Positions 14,953 through 23,032 of a stretch of DNA of 44,152 nucleotides are shown in pieces (position 1 is the first letter of the stretch; each line of letters opens with the position of its first letter). Below the pieces are notes generated by a model that saw only the letters and a program-made list of their open reading frames with translations, did no database searches and was not told the origin of the DNA. The translations under genes were made by a program, and so were the position numbers. Source of the DNA: Candidatus Kaiserbacteria bacterium (GTDB taxonomy: Bacteria; Patescibacteriota; Minisyncoccia; Phycocordibacterales; UBA2100); assembly GCA_016217935.1 (NCBI GenBank), contig JACRFJ010000024.1, positions 1-44,152 of the forward strand. The letters run 5' to 3'.

Positions 14953-16080
14953 TCAGGCGGCGGGCTTCAGGGTCATTCTGCGCTCCTTGGGCTCGAAGAA
15001 TGTGATGGTGAATGGGTATACTTTGCCAAGCTCGAGCTTCGAACGGAGCTCTTCTTCACTTCCGAATTCTGATATGTGTACGAGTCCCGCAACGCCCTCT
15101 TCGATCGAAGCGAGTGCGCCATGTTTGTTGTATTTGATGACGACCGCGTCTACGCGCTGATCCTTCGTATATTTTGCGGCAGCCGCTTTCCACGGATCAT
15201 CGACGAGTGCTTTAATCGAGAGCGAAACTTTGTCGTCTTTGATTTCGATGACCTTCACCTGAACCTTGTCGCCGACTTTGTAACGAGTTTTCGGATTTTC
15301 GACAAGTGCCCAATCCATCTCCGAAATGTGTACGAGGCCCTCAAGACCATCTTCGAGTTTGACAAAGACACCGAATTCGGTCGCACCGGTTACCACGCCA
15401 TCGAGCACGTCGCCCACATGATATTTTTCGACAAGTGTCGCGCGCTCTGATGTACCTGCACCTTTCTCAGAGAAAATAAGTTTCTGTTCTTTCGGATTTG
15501 CAGTAATGATGAGCACTTCGAGCTTCTGGCCGACCATTTTCTTGAGCTCAACGAAAATTTTGTCCTTGTCTCCGTCGGGCACTCGCGGATAATGTGCGGG
15601 CGCAAGCTGTGAAGCGGGGAGGAATCCTTGAATGCCGTTCCACGCGATGATGAGTCCGCCTTTGTTGGCATCGGTGACCGACAATTCGAATACTGTTTTC
15701 TTCTGGCTCGCGGTTTCTGCTTCGTTCCAAATGAGTGCCTGGCGCGCTTCGCGCAGCGACAACTCAATGTAGCCCTCGGTATTTTCAGTACCGACGACTT
15801 TCGCGGTGATCGTGTCCCCGATGTGTACGTTTTTGAGCGTCTCGCGTGCCGAGAGATATTCGCGACCGTAAATGATACCTGTGCCGAAGGGATGGAGATC
15901 GACGAACACACGAGCACGCCCCAGTGCGACCACTGGTCCCTCGACCACATCATCGATCGCGGGGGATTTGGGGGCCGTCGCGAGGAGCTCGGCCATCGGG
16001 CCGGCTTCTGCGACGATTTCCGTTGTCTCTTCGTCCAGATCAACCGACGCGCCTTTCTTACCAATAGTATCTACTGTCAT
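14953..16080 (-). CDS. rpsA: small ribosomal subunit protein bS1 (four S1 domains)
   Basis: RNA-binding protein that helps mRNA dock on the 30S subunit. The 375 residues contain four S1 (OB-fold) repeats at about 45-110, 128-204, 223-290 and 308-373. The third is the most canonical (GDVLDGVVTGATEFGVFVKLEDGLEGLVHISEM). E. coli S1 has six repeats, so this is a short version. In a genome where most mRNAs seem leaderless, an S1 that works on Shine-Dalgarno-poor or structured mRNAs is worth noting. No -10 lies close to the ATG; a GGGAGG sits about 17 nt upstream and TTAATACT ~50 nt upstream, so this gene may have a real leader. Confidence 0.9.
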   Translation of the reverse strand: MTVDTIGKKGASVDLDEETTEIVAEAGPMAELLATAPKSPAIDDVVEGPVVALGRARVFVDLHPFGTGIIYGREYLSARETLKNVHIGDTITAKVVGTENTEGYIELSLREARQALIWNEAETASQKKTVFELSVTDANKGGLIIAWNGIQGFLPASQLAPAHYPRVPDGDKDKIFVELKKMVGQKLEVLIITANPKEQKLIFSEKGAGTSERATLVEKYHVGDVLDGVVTGATEFGVFVKLEDGLEGLVHISEMDWALVENPKTRYKVGDKVQVKVIEIKDDKVSLSIKALVDDPWKAAAAKYTKDQRVDAVVIKYNKHGALASIEEGVAGLVHISEFGSEEELRSKLELGKVYPFTITFFEPKERRMTLKPAA

Positions 16081-16230
16081 GGAATGGTGGTTCGGGCCTC
16101 CCTGCTTGCGCTACCGTTTCTGTCGGCAGGAGAAGTATTAACCGAACACTCTACATTAAATGAATAATCTGCCGTGAGGCAGGTCGGCACACTATATATT
16201 GAATATCCGGGAAATGCAATGAAGATAGCA

Positions 16231-16239
16231 TGGTAGAAT
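16231..16239 (+). promoter_or_regulatory. extended -10 of mscL
   Basis: TGgTAGAAT ends 7 nt before the ATG at 16247. Confidence 0.6.
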
Positions 16240-16246
16240 CGCGACC

Positions 16247-16699
16247 ATGCGGAGAATCGCCGAATTGCAAGAGCGGGTTGATCGCAACGTGGGAGGGTTT
16301 CTTTCCGAATTTTGGAAATTTGCCGCGAAGGGCAACATATTCGACCTTGCGGTCGGTGTCGTCATCGGTACGGCATTCGGGCAGGTAGTGAACTCGCTCG
16401 TGGCCGACATCATCACACCGCTCATTGCACTTTTTACCAACAACGTCGATTTCAGCGAATGGAAATACAGCTTTCACGGTGCGTCGCTCAATTATGGTCA
16501 TTTGATCCAGGTTTCGGTCAATTTCCTGATCGTCGGCCTCTCGATTTTTATTTTCTATAAATTCTTTTCGAATATTCGTAAGCGTCTTGAGCGCAAAGAA
16601 AGCAAGGAGCCACCAGTGCCAGTATCAACTGAAGAAAAATTGCTCTCTGAAATTCGCGATATTTTGAAAGAGCAAAAGCACGAATCGCACACTCCATAA
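16247..16699 (+). CDS. mscL: large-conductance mechanosensitive channel
   Basis: Membrane-tension-gated channel that releases solutes during osmotic downshock. The 150 residues contain the family signature FAAKGNIFDLAVGVVIGTAF (25-44), pore helix TM1 (32-63), a short external loop with NNVDFSEW, TM2 (84-107) and a charged cytoplasmic helix ending in KLLSEIRDIL. The N terminus is ~10 residues longer than in E. coli. No key residue is missing. Confidence 0.93.
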   Translation: MRRIAELQERVDRNVGGFLSEFWKFAAKGNIFDLAVGVVIGTAFGQVVNSLVADIITPLIALFTNNVDFSEWKYSFHGASLNYGHLIQVSVNFLIVGLSIFIFYKFFSNIRKRLERKESKEPPVPVSTEEKLLSEIRDILKEQKHESHTP

Positions 16700-16732
16700 A
16701 AAACGGAACCCCGAGCGAGATGCCAGGGGTTC
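16698..16732 (-). terminator. intrinsic terminator, minus strand
   Basis: GAACCCC/GGGGTTC (16706-16712 and 16726-16732) followed on the minus strand by CGTTTTTT. It ends the secreted-protein gene at 16748 and overlaps the mscL stop. Confidence 0.7.
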
Positions 16733-16747
16733 TTCGCCGCGCCGGAT

Positions 16748-17146
16748 TCAGTGATCCGGTTCGCAGGAACCGCTCGGTTTGCCGAATTGATCGACGCATG
16801 CACGAATCGCGGGTGTGACCCCGAGTTCGATCGCTGCGGTGGGGTCGGCCACAGTCTTGACCGTGGCGCCATGTTTCGCAGCTTCGATCTGTGCGTTCAC
16901 CTGCGCCGCAAGTTGCGCCGATCGCATTGCTTCGCGCAGTCCGGCGAGCACCCCAGCAATCGAGTTCGAATAGTTGCCGACGGTCACGCCTTCGACCTTG
17001 TATTCGCGCCCGTCGATCACGGTCGTCATTGTGTACGTGACAACTGTCGGTGGGTTCTTCGGAACGACTGTCGTCCCGCCTTCCTGAGCCAATGCGGCTC
17101 CTGCCCCGCAAATCAGGGCAAGGGCCGCGAGTGCTGCCATTCTCAT
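16748..17146 (-). CDS. orphan secreted protein, 132 aa
   Basis: Not recognised. A clear signal peptide (MRMAALAALALICGAGAALAQ, cleavage after ALA) is followed by a ~112-residue mature domain with YTMTTVIDGREYKVEGVTVGNY (about 37-58), an Ala-rich amphipathic helix (LREAMRSAQLAAQVNAQIEAA, about 70-90) and a C-terminal Cys pair (CVDQFGKPSGSC). The ATG at 17146 is chosen because AGGAGGA lies 4 nt upstream, one of the best Shine-Dalgarno sequences in the window. It is followed by its own terminator and lies in tandem with a second secreted gene (17338-17712). The Ala-rich, SD-led style differs from the surrounding genes. Confidence 0.6.
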   Translation of the reverse strand: MRMAALAALALICGAGAALAQEGGTTVVPKNPPTVVTYTMTTVIDGREYKVEGVTVGNYSNSIAGVLAGLREAMRSAQLAAQVNAQIEAAKHGATVKTVADPTAAIELGVTPAIRACVDQFGKPSGSCEPDH

Positions 17147-17269
17147 GGCTTCCTCCTGCGACCCATCAATTGTATTGAAACCAGTCCCTGAAGGCGATGG
17201 TAAACCATCAGGGTACCTAGCGATCACGATATGCTTCCCACGAAGGGAGTCAAGGAAAAGTGAGGGAGA

Positions 17270-17306
17270 GAAAAAAGTCCGCCCCGAGCGCGGCACGCGC
17301 TCGGGG
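17270..17306 (-). terminator. strong intrinsic terminator, minus strand
   Basis: A perfect 11-bp stem CCCCGAGCGCG/CGCGCTCGGGG with a 3-nt loop, followed on the minus strand by GGCGGACTTTTTT. It terminates the gene at 17338-17712. Confidence 0.8.
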
Positions 17307-17337
17307 GTCTCGATAGACGCTTGTCTGGTCGTCGAGA

Positions 17338-17712
17338 TCAGTCGATCAGCAACCAGTTGTTCGGCCGCACCTTGGGAAGGTCGCTTGGCTCGAAATACAT
17401 CAGGCCGCCGTATGGTGTCTGAACAGACGATGTTGGCACATCACCGCTTTGTCCCTTTTCGACCCGAGGCGCAGCGCGAGGAACGATCGCAGTCTCTGGA
17501 TCGATTTGGTCGTTGAGCACGTCGGATCCCATCGGCACCGCCTTCGTCTTTTTCGGCGTTTGTTGGGGAGCCACAACGGGTGCGCGCTTCGTGAACTTCT
17601 TTGGATGCTTCTTGAGACTTTCGATTGCCCCATAGATCTCTCTGGGTGGGGCAGCGATCGCCGGGGTGTAAGTGAGCAGGAGACACGCTGCGAGAATTAC
17701 TCGTATTATCAT
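17338..17712 (-). CDS. orphan secreted protein, 124 aa
   Basis: Not recognised. A signal peptide (residues 1-20, ending TPAIAA) is followed by a Lys/Pro-rich, probably disordered region (residues 25-95: KKHPKKFTKRAPVV, QQTPKKTKAVP) and a short C-terminal block GGLMYFEPSDLPKVRPNNWLLID. There are no cysteines in the mature part. The ATG at 17712 is chosen because AAGGTGG lies 5 nt upstream; a GTG 9 nt upstream would bury that signal. It has its own terminator and no functional link to its neighbours. Confidence 0.55.
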   Translation of the reverse strand: MIIRVILAACLLLTYTPAIAAPPREIYGAIESLKKHPKKFTKRAPVVAPQQTPKKTKAVPMGSDVLNDQIDPETAIVPRAAPRVEKGQSGDVPTSSVQTPYGGLMYFEPSDLPKVRPNNWLLID

Positions 17713-17857
17713 GGCAACCACCTTGCCTGTATCAGAATGTCCGCGCCGTCACCAAGATATGTAAAGGTGCGGAACCTACTTACACGCTATACCTGTATCA
17801 AAATCGGTCAATCGAATCTGTGTATAGTCCAAAAAAGCGAAATAAGGACATTTGAAG

Positions 17858-17863
17858 TATACT
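17858..17863 (+). promoter_or_regulatory. -10 of the MBL-fold gene
   Basis: TATACT ends 6 nt before the ATG at 17870. Confidence 0.6.
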
Positions 17864-17869
17864 ATCCGC

Positions 17870-18490
17870 ATGATTTTGACATACCACGAAGGTGCGTCGG
17901 TCCGCGCGAGCGCGGGAGACACGACACTCGTTTTGGGTCCTGTTTCAAAGCAGTCCAAGAAATTCAAAGCCAATAATTTCGGTGCCGATGTGGCGTTCAT
18001 CTCGCTCAGTCATCCCGATATGAATGGCTCTGGTGAGGCGGGGCGGGGCGACAAGCAGCCGTTTGTGGTATTTGGGCCGGGGGAGTATGAAGTCAAAGAA
18101 ATCACCGCATCAGGATTTCCATCGAAATCCAATTACGGTGGTGATGAACGAATCAATACAATTTACTCGATTCACTTCGATGGGCTTTCGGTCCTGTACC
18201 TCGGAGCACTCGCCGATGGCAACCTGCCGAAAGAAGTGCTCGAGATGGATTCGCCAGACATTCTCGTTATTCCCGTCGGTGGCGAGGGAGTTTTGAGTCC
18301 CGCAGAGGCGGAGAAACTTGCAGTAAAACTCGAGGCGAAAATTATCATCCCAATTCTCCACGACGATAAATCCCTCAAGCAATTCATCAAAGAATCTGGC
18401 GCTGAGGGTGTGAAGCCAATCGATAAGCTCACGCTGAAGCTCCGCGATGTTTCCGGCAAGCAGAGCGAGGTGGTCGTGCTGAGCTCATAG
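17870..18490 (+). CDS. metallo-beta-lactamase-fold protein, degenerate metal site
   Basis: 206 residues with the UlaG-like MBL pattern: TYHEGASVRASAGDTTLVLGP near the start, VFGPGEYEV (67-75), SVLYLGAL (107-113), DILVIPVGGEGVLSPAEAEKLA (130-151) and a late His164 in PILHDD. The family HxHxDH motif is replaced by SLSHPDMNG (45-53), keeping one His and one Asp, so binuclear metal binding and hydrolase activity are doubtful. It may be a binding or structural relative. The next gene (18503) follows after 12 nt and probably shares its transcript. Confidence 0.75.
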   Translation: MILTYHEGASVRASAGDTTLVLGPVSKQSKKFKANNFGADVAFISLSHPDMNGSGEAGRGDKQPFVVFGPGEYEVKEITASGFPSKSNYGGDERINTIYSIHFDGLSVLYLGALADGNLPKEVLEMDSPDILVIPVGGEGVLSPAEAEKLAVKLEAKIIIPILHDDKSLKQFIKESGAEGVKPIDKLTLKLRDVSGKQSEVVVLSS

Positions 18491-18502
18491 TAGAGAGCGC
18501 GT

Positions 18503-18781
18503 ATGGTTATTGAACGAACATTGAGACGCATAGAGAACCTCAAAGAGCGCCCACATCACGAGCGCCGCGCCCTCGCCGCATCGATCGCGATCGGACTGGT
18601 CGCAACATTATTCCTTGGCTGGAGCGTTCTTTTTTTTAAACGTCTTGCGAAGTATCCTGCAGCGACCTCGGGGTCAGCGAGTCAAGAAGCGATCGCTGCA
18701 ACCGCATCCGCCCGCGCGGCTTTTGAAGCCTCATATGCAAGCTCATCCGATGGCTACGTCGACCTCGCTCCAAGAGAATAA
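18503..18781 (+). CDS. small single-pass membrane protein, 92 aa
   Basis: Function unknown. The protein has a basic cytoplasmic N terminus (RTLRRIENLKERPHHERR), one transmembrane helix (about 25-46) and an Ala/Ser-rich exterior tail ending DGYVDLAPRE. The KERPHHERRA-TM arrangement, one helix directly after a charged juxtamembrane stretch, suggests a small anchored subunit. It is 12 nt downstream of the MBL-fold gene and probably co-transcribed. Confidence 0.6.
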   Translation: MVIERTLRRIENLKERPHHERRALAASIAIGLVATLFLGWSVLFFKRLAKYPAATSGSASQEAIAATASARAAFEASYASSSDGYVDLAPRE

Positions 18782-18809
18782 ATCTTCGAGTCGTCACCTC
18801 TACAACTAC

Positions 18810-18832
18810 ATAATGACATCGGATGTCGTTAT
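18810..18832. repeat. REP-like palindrome, 5' copy of RAYT 2
   Basis: ATAATGACATC-G-GATGTCGTTAT: 11-bp arms with one G:T pair. It ends at the transposase -10 element. Confidence 0.7.
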
Positions 18833-18837
18833 ATACT
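18832..18837 (+). promoter_or_regulatory. -10 of RAYT 2
   Basis: TATACT ends 6 nt before the ATG at 18844 and overlaps the last base of the palindrome. Confidence 0.5.
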
Positions 18838-18843
18838 GATGAG

Positions 18844-19500
18844 ATGGAGTTGTGGCACGTACTCAATAGGGGAGTTGAAAAGAGAAATATCTTTCTCGAT
18901 GTTCGCGACCGGTTTCGCTTTGTTCACGGCCTGCTTCTTTTCAACACAAAACGACCGGCCAATAACACAACATATATTTTGTCCGACAATCATAACGACT
19001 TCCGAAGTCGTTATGATCCCGAAGAACGAATCGTCGATGTCCACGGCTGGTGTCTTATGAAAAATCATTACCATTTGCTTCTTTCTGATAAAGTTGATGG
19101 GGGCCTGACATTATTTCTGCGAAAATTAAACATCGGATACGCAAAATATTTTAACGAACGCTACGATAGAGATGGAGCACTGTTTCAAGGGAAAACCAAA
19201 AAAGTCCCAATTCGTAAAGACGCACACTTTCTGCATATACTCAACTATATTCACTTGAATCCTCTGGATTTTGACTCCGCTAACAAAGGTTGGCGAAACG
19301 TCGGAATTAAAGATTTGAGAGGTGCATCGACCTACTTGGCGAAGTATCGTTGGAGTAGTTATCAAGATTACTGTGGACACAAAAATTTCCCTTCTGTCAC
19401 GAACACTGAATATTTTTCAGGTTTTTTCAAAAATGTGAAATCGTCGACTGAGAAATATCTCAAGGATATTCAGCTCGATTCCAGCCATATGCTGGAATAA
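18844..19500 (+). CDS. Y1/HUH REP-associated transposase (RAYT type)
   Basis: 218 residues, a second Y1 transposase only distantly similar to the one at 13622-14296. It starts with the RAYT opening WHVLNRGVEKRNIF (4-17). The HUH motif is H75-Y-H77 in LMKNHYHLLL, and the tyrosine lies in GYAKYFNERYDRDGALF (Y99 or Y102). The ATG at 18844 fits the -10 position and the family start; an ATG 21 nt upstream lies in the palindrome. Palindromes of the same type flank it on both sides, and a third copy is inside the frame, encoding residues 49-58 in a variable loop just before the HUH strand. The gene is A+T-richer than its neighbours. Confidence 0.88.
   Translation: MELWHVLNRGVEKRNIFLDVRDRFRFVHGLLLFNTKRPANNTTYILSDNHNDFRSRYDPEERIVDVHGWCLMKNHYHLLLSDKVDGGLTLFLRKLNIGYAKYFNERYDRDGALFQGKTKKVPIRKDAHFLHILNYIHLNPLDFDSANKGWRNVGIKDLRGASTYLAKYRWSSYQDYCGHKNFPSVTNTEYFSGFFKNVKSSTEKYLKDIQLDSSHMLE
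18989..19017. repeat. REP-like palindrome inside the RAYT 2 coding region
   Basis: A perfect 29-nt palindrome: 14-nt arm ATCATAACGACTTC, 1-nt centre, complementary arm. It shares the ATAACGAC/GTCGTTAT ends with the flanking copies and keeps the transposase frame open. Confidence 0.75.
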
Positions 19501-19512
19501 TGAGAAATATAT

Positions 19513-19533
19513 TAACGACATCCGATGTCGTTA
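19513..19533. repeat. REP-like palindrome, 3' copy of RAYT 2
   Basis: TAACGACATC-C-GATGTCGTTA: perfect 10-bp arms, 12 nt after the transposase stop. Confidence 0.7.
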
Positions 19534-19540
19534 TGCGAAC

Positions 19541-19570
19541 ATAAAAACAAGGGAGCACGCGAGTGCTCCC
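19541..19570 (-). terminator. intrinsic terminator, minus strand, without an obvious gene
   Basis: GGGAGCAC-GCGA-GTGCTCCC (19551-19570), followed on the minus strand by TTGTTTTTAT. It implies a minus-strand transcript arriving from 19571 to about 19880. Confidence 0.65.
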
Positions 19571-19873
19571 CCTGGAACCATTGCTGGCGGGCTCAGTGGA
19601 ATCCACATCGGGCTTTGGGCCCGGTCAGAGATCTCTCCGGCTTTCTCGGCGGAGTCCTCGTCAGCAGATTCATCGACTCTCGGTTCCGTGCCCGCTATGC
19701 ATTGGATGTAAAGGCTGCATAGCGCCCCTGCTCAGAGCACTGAGGCTCGATCACTTATGCACGCGTATCTCCTTGTTGAGGTTGGTCAAGGCCGGCGCTG
19801 GGCCGGGTTTATGTCAAGTACGTATGATCCCGATGCGGGTGCGTTTTTCATGCTGGAATATTCGCGTATTTTC
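19571..19873 (-). other. gene-free stretch upstream of a minus-strand terminator
   Basis: Between RAYT 2 and gyrA I find no credible protein gene. On the minus strand an AAGGAG (19769-19774) is followed 6 nt later by GTG CAT AAG TGA, a dead frame; only ORFs below 30 codons follow. Several short stems (for example CTATGCA/TGCATAG and CTCCG/CGGAG) precede the terminator. It may be a decayed single-gene unit or a structured RNA; I cannot tell which. Confidence 0.3.
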
Positions 19874-19882
19874 TGGTAAAAT
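19874..19882 (+). promoter_or_regulatory. extended -10 of gyrA
   Basis: TGgTAAAAT ends 9 nt before the gyrA ATG (19892), leaving at most a leader of about 2-3 nt. Confidence 0.6.
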
Positions 19883-19891
19883 TGCCAGATC

Positions 19892-22390
19892 ATGGCGCGT
19901 GCAAAAGATGATAATTCCGGAAATTCGGAAGCTCCGAAGGCTGCGCGTGCGAGCATCATTGCGCGCAACATTTCGACGGAGATGCGCGAGTCGTATCTTG
20001 ATTACGCAATGACGGTGATCACCGCTCGCGCACTTCCCGATGTGCGCGACGGACTCAAACCTGTGCACCGGAGAATTCTCTTTGCGATGCAGGAAGCGGG
20101 CCTCACGGTCTCGGCGAAGACGCGCAAATCGGCGACGGTGGTCGGCGACGTACTCGGCAAATATCACCCGCATGGCGATGCGTCGGTCTACGACGCGATG
20201 GTGAAGATGGCGCAGGATTTTACGATGCGTTACCCACTCATTGTCGGCCAGGGCAATTTCGGATCGATCGATGGCGACGATGCGGCAGCGTATCGCTACA
20301 CAGAGGCCAAAATGTCGCGCCTCGCTGGGGAGATTTTGCGCGACATCGATAAAGACACCGTCGATTTTCGCGCCAACTACGACAACACGCGGCAAGAGCC
20401 GACCGTCCTTCCCGCAGCGATCCCAAATCTTTTGCTCAACGGTACGCTCGGCATCGCCGTTGGCATGGCCACCAACATCCCACCGCATAATGTGCGCGAA
20501 GTCTGCGAGGCGACGATCCACATGATCGAACACCCAGACGCGACCACCGAAGATCTGCTGCAGTTCGTGCAGGGACCGGATTTCCCGACAGGCTGCATGG
20601 CCTTCAATCAGAAAGATATCGCGCACGCGTACGCGACAGGGCGCGGTGGAGTGGTAGTGCGTGGCAATGCGGAGATTACCGAGGGCAAGAAAGGTGATTA
20701 CCAGATCGTGATTACCTCGATCCCGTTCCGTGTCGTCAAAGCCGATCTTCTTACCAAGGTCGCTGATCTCGTGCATGAGAAGAAGCTCGAAGGCATCCGC
20801 GACATCCGCGATGAATCGACCAAAGATATCCGCGTCGTCGTCGAATTGAAGAACAATGCACATCCCCAGACGGTCCTCAACTATCTCTATAAACACACGC
20901 AGCTCGAAGAGACCTTCCACTACAATATCGTGGCACTTGTCGACGGCGTCCCGCAGACGCTCTCCCTCAAAGCGATGCTCGAATATTTCATCGAGTATCG
21001 CAAAGAGGTGGTGACGCGTCGCACAAAATACGATCTCACGCGCGCCCGTGAGCGCGAGCACATCTTGATCGGGCTCAAAAAGGCGCTCGATCACATCGAC
21101 GAGATCATCGCACTCATCAAGAAGTCGAAAGATGTCGACGATGCGCGAGCGCAGCTCATGGCCAAATTCAAGTTCTCGGAAATTCAGGCGAACGCCATCC
21201 TCGACATGCGCCTCCAAAAGCTTGCTGGCCTCGAGCGCAAGAAAATCGAGGACGAATTAAAGCAGGTGCAGGCGCTCATCGAAGAGTTGGAATCGCTCCT
21301 CAAGAGCCCGAAAAAGATGATGGAGCTCATCAAGAAGGAGATTCGCGAAATCATCGCAAAATATGGCGATGATCGCCGCACCATGATCGTGAAGCGCGCG
21401 GCGACGATACTCTCGGCAGAAGATTTGGTCGCCGATGAAGATTCGGTCCTTGTTCTCACCTCCGGTGGATACATCAAGCGCACAAATCCTGCAGAATATC
21501 GCCGCCAGAAGCGTGGCGGCGTCGGTGTTGTCGATTTGGATACCAAAGAAGAAGATTTCGTCACACAATTTTTGACGGCTTCTGCGCACTCAGACCTCCT
21601 CTTCTTCTCGGATCGCGGCAAAGTCTACCAGCTCAAAATGTACGAGCTCCCTGAAGGCAAGCGCGCGACCAAGGGTAAATCAATTATGAATTTCATCTCT
21701 CTCGAGCAGGGCGAGCAAATCACGTCGGTCCTCTCGATGCCGAAGGCTATGAAAGCGAGCGAGGGGCTCGCACTTATGATGGTGACCAAGGACGGCACCG
21801 TAAAGAAAACATCTGCTGATAAATTCAAAGAGGTCCGTCGTTCGGGATTGATCGCGATCACGCTTGACACGGGGGATTCGCTTATCTCGGCGCAGTTCGT
21901 ACGCAAGGGCGATGACGCGATCGTGGTGACAGCCAAAGGCCAATCAATCCGCTTTGCGGAAAAAGATGTGCGCGAGATGGGCCGGCAAGCTGCCGGCGTG
22001 CGTGGTATCAAACTTGGCAGCGCTGATGCGGTCGTCGGTGCCGGCGTCGTACCCAAAGATGCGAAAAATGCCGAGCTTCTCGTACTCTCGTCGACTGGGT
22101 ATGGCAAGAAAACGAAACTTTCTGAATACAAAACACAGGGTCGTGGGGGCTCCGGTGTAAAGACCATGTCGATTACTCCGAAAACCAAGCAACTCGTCGG
22201 CGCCTCGGTGCTCACCGGGACAGGGGAACTCGTCGCGATGTCAAAAAAGAGTCAGACGATTCGCACGGGTCTCGACGAGATTCCGACACTCTCCCGCGCG
22301 ACACAGGGGGTGCGCGTCATGAAATTATACGAAGGGGATTCGGTGGCATCGTTTGTTGTATTTGAGGCCGATGACGATTCTCGAGAATAA
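19892..22390 (+). CDS. gyrA: DNA gyrase subunit A
   Basis: Breaks and rejoins DNA in the gyrase A2B2 complex, introducing negative supercoils. The 832 residues are a normal length. The catalytic tyrosine is Y136 in [12 protein letters not shown]. The quinolone pocket [12 protein letters not shown] (92-103) has Ala at the position of E. coli Ser83 and keeps the Asp87 equivalent (D101). The tower and coiled coil follow to about 490. The C-terminal pinwheel (from about 515) holds a GyrA-box variant QKRGGVG near 542-548, versus QRRGGKG, and a repeat-like QGRGGSG near 750. The box argues for gyrase rather than topoisomerase IV. gyrB is not in the window. Confidence 0.96.
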   Translation: MARAKDDNSGNSEAPKAARASIIARNISTEMRESYLDYAMTVITARALPDVRDGLKPVHRRILFAMQEAGLTVSAKTRKSATVVGDVLGKYHPHGDASVYDAMVKMAQDFTMRYPLIVGQGNFGSIDGDDAAAYRYTEAKMSRLAGEILRDIDKDTVDFRANYDNTRQEPTVLPAAIPNLLLNGTLGIAVGMATNIPPHNVREVCEATIHMIEHPDATTEDLLQFVQGPDFPTGCMAFNQKDIAHAYATGRGGVVVRGNAEITEGKKGDYQIVITSIPFRVVKADLLTKVADLVHEKKLEGIRDIRDESTKDIRVVVELKNNAHPQTVLNYLYKHTQLEETFHYNIVALVDGVPQTLSLKAMLEYFIEYRKEVVTRRTKYDLTRAREREHILIGLKKALDHIDEIIALIKKSKDVDDARAQLMAKFKFSEIQANAILDMRLQKLAGLERKKIEDELKQVQALIEELESLLKSPKKMMELIKKEIREIIAKYGDDRRTMIVKRAATILSAEDLVADEDSVLVLTSGGYIKRTNPAEYRRQKRGGVGVVDLDTKEEDFVTQFLTASAHSDLLFFSDRGKVYQLKMYELPEGKRATKGKSIMNFISLEQGEQITSVLSMPKAMKASEGLALMMVTKDGTVKKTSADKFKEVRRSGLIAITLDTGDSLISAQFVRKGDDAIVVTAKGQSIRFAEKDVREMGRQAAGVRGIKLGSADAVVGAGVVPKDAKNAELLVLSSTGYGKKTKLSEYKTQGRGGSGVKTMSITPKTKQLVGASVLTGTGELVAMSKKSQTIRTGLDEIPTLSRATQGVRVMKLYEGDSVASFVVFEADDDSRE

Positions 22391-22455
22391 GGAGGCATAG
22401 ATGTTTTATTTCCCCACCGTGAGCGTTTTTTAAGCATCAAGTCGAACAAACCATA

Positions 22456-22461
22456 TATAAT
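22456..22461 (+). promoter_or_regulatory. -10 of the methyltransferase operon
   Basis: A consensus TATAAT ends 7 nt before the ATG at 22469. It overlaps an alternative ATG at 22460 and so argues against that start. Confidence 0.6.
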
Positions 22462-22468
22462 GGAGGGA

Positions 22469-23032
22469 ATGCAAACGCATACTCCGTTGAAGACGGAAGG
22501 TTTTTCGCATCCGGTCCGCAATGTTGCGATGCTCGGAGTCGAGCCGGGAATGGAGGTCGCGGATTTTGGAAGTGGATCCGGTGTGTATGTGCTCGCGATT
22601 GCAGAGCGGCTTGAAAATAGTGGGCACGTGTACGCGATTGACGTGCAGCAGGATCTTCTGCGGCGCATAAAAAACGAAGCACACAAACGCGACTACAAAA
22701 ATGTCGAGGTTATTTGGAGTGATTTAGAGCGGCCGAATGGCTCGAAGATTGCGGACAGTCACGTCGATCTCGTGTTCATCTCGAACCTTCTCTTTCAAAT
22801 CGAAAACAGGGATGCAATCTTTATCGAAGCGGCCCGCATTCTCAAGAAAATGGGGCGACTCGCGGTCATCGATTGGTCAGATTCCTTTCAGGGTATCGGG
22901 CCACAAAAACGCGATGTGGTATCCAAAAATAAGGCACTGGAGCACGCGCAGTCTGCTGGATTTGAGTTGCAGCGGGAATTCAACGCTGGCGCGCATCACT
23001 ACGGTCTTATCTTGAGAAAGAAAAAGGTATGA
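22469..23032 (+). CDS. class I SAM-dependent methyltransferase
   Basis: 187 residues with a Rossmann-type methyltransferase fold. SAM motif I is VADFGSGSG (30-38), the acidic end of strand 2 is YAIDVQQDLL, and the post-motif strand is VDLVFISNLLFQ. The pattern resembles UbiE/ArsM-type small-molecule methyltransferases, but the substrate is unknown. The last codons overlap the next gene start as ATGA, so it is translationally coupled to the solute-binding protein gene. Confidence 0.8.
   Translation: MQTHTPLKTEGFSHPVRNVAMLGVEPGMEVADFGSGSGVYVLAIAERLENSGHVYAIDVQQDLLRRIKNEAHKRDYKNVEVIWSDLERPNGSKIADSHVDLVFISNLLFQIENRDAIFIEAARILKKMGRLAVIDWSDSFQGIGPQKRDVVSKNKALEHAQSAGFELQREFNAGAHHYGLILRKKKV

Noticed and set aside
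19814-21217. 467-codon open frame antisense to gyrA
   Set aside because: Composition (His/Arg/Asp-rich) is that of a codon-bias shadow of gyrA; it has no start signal or family features.
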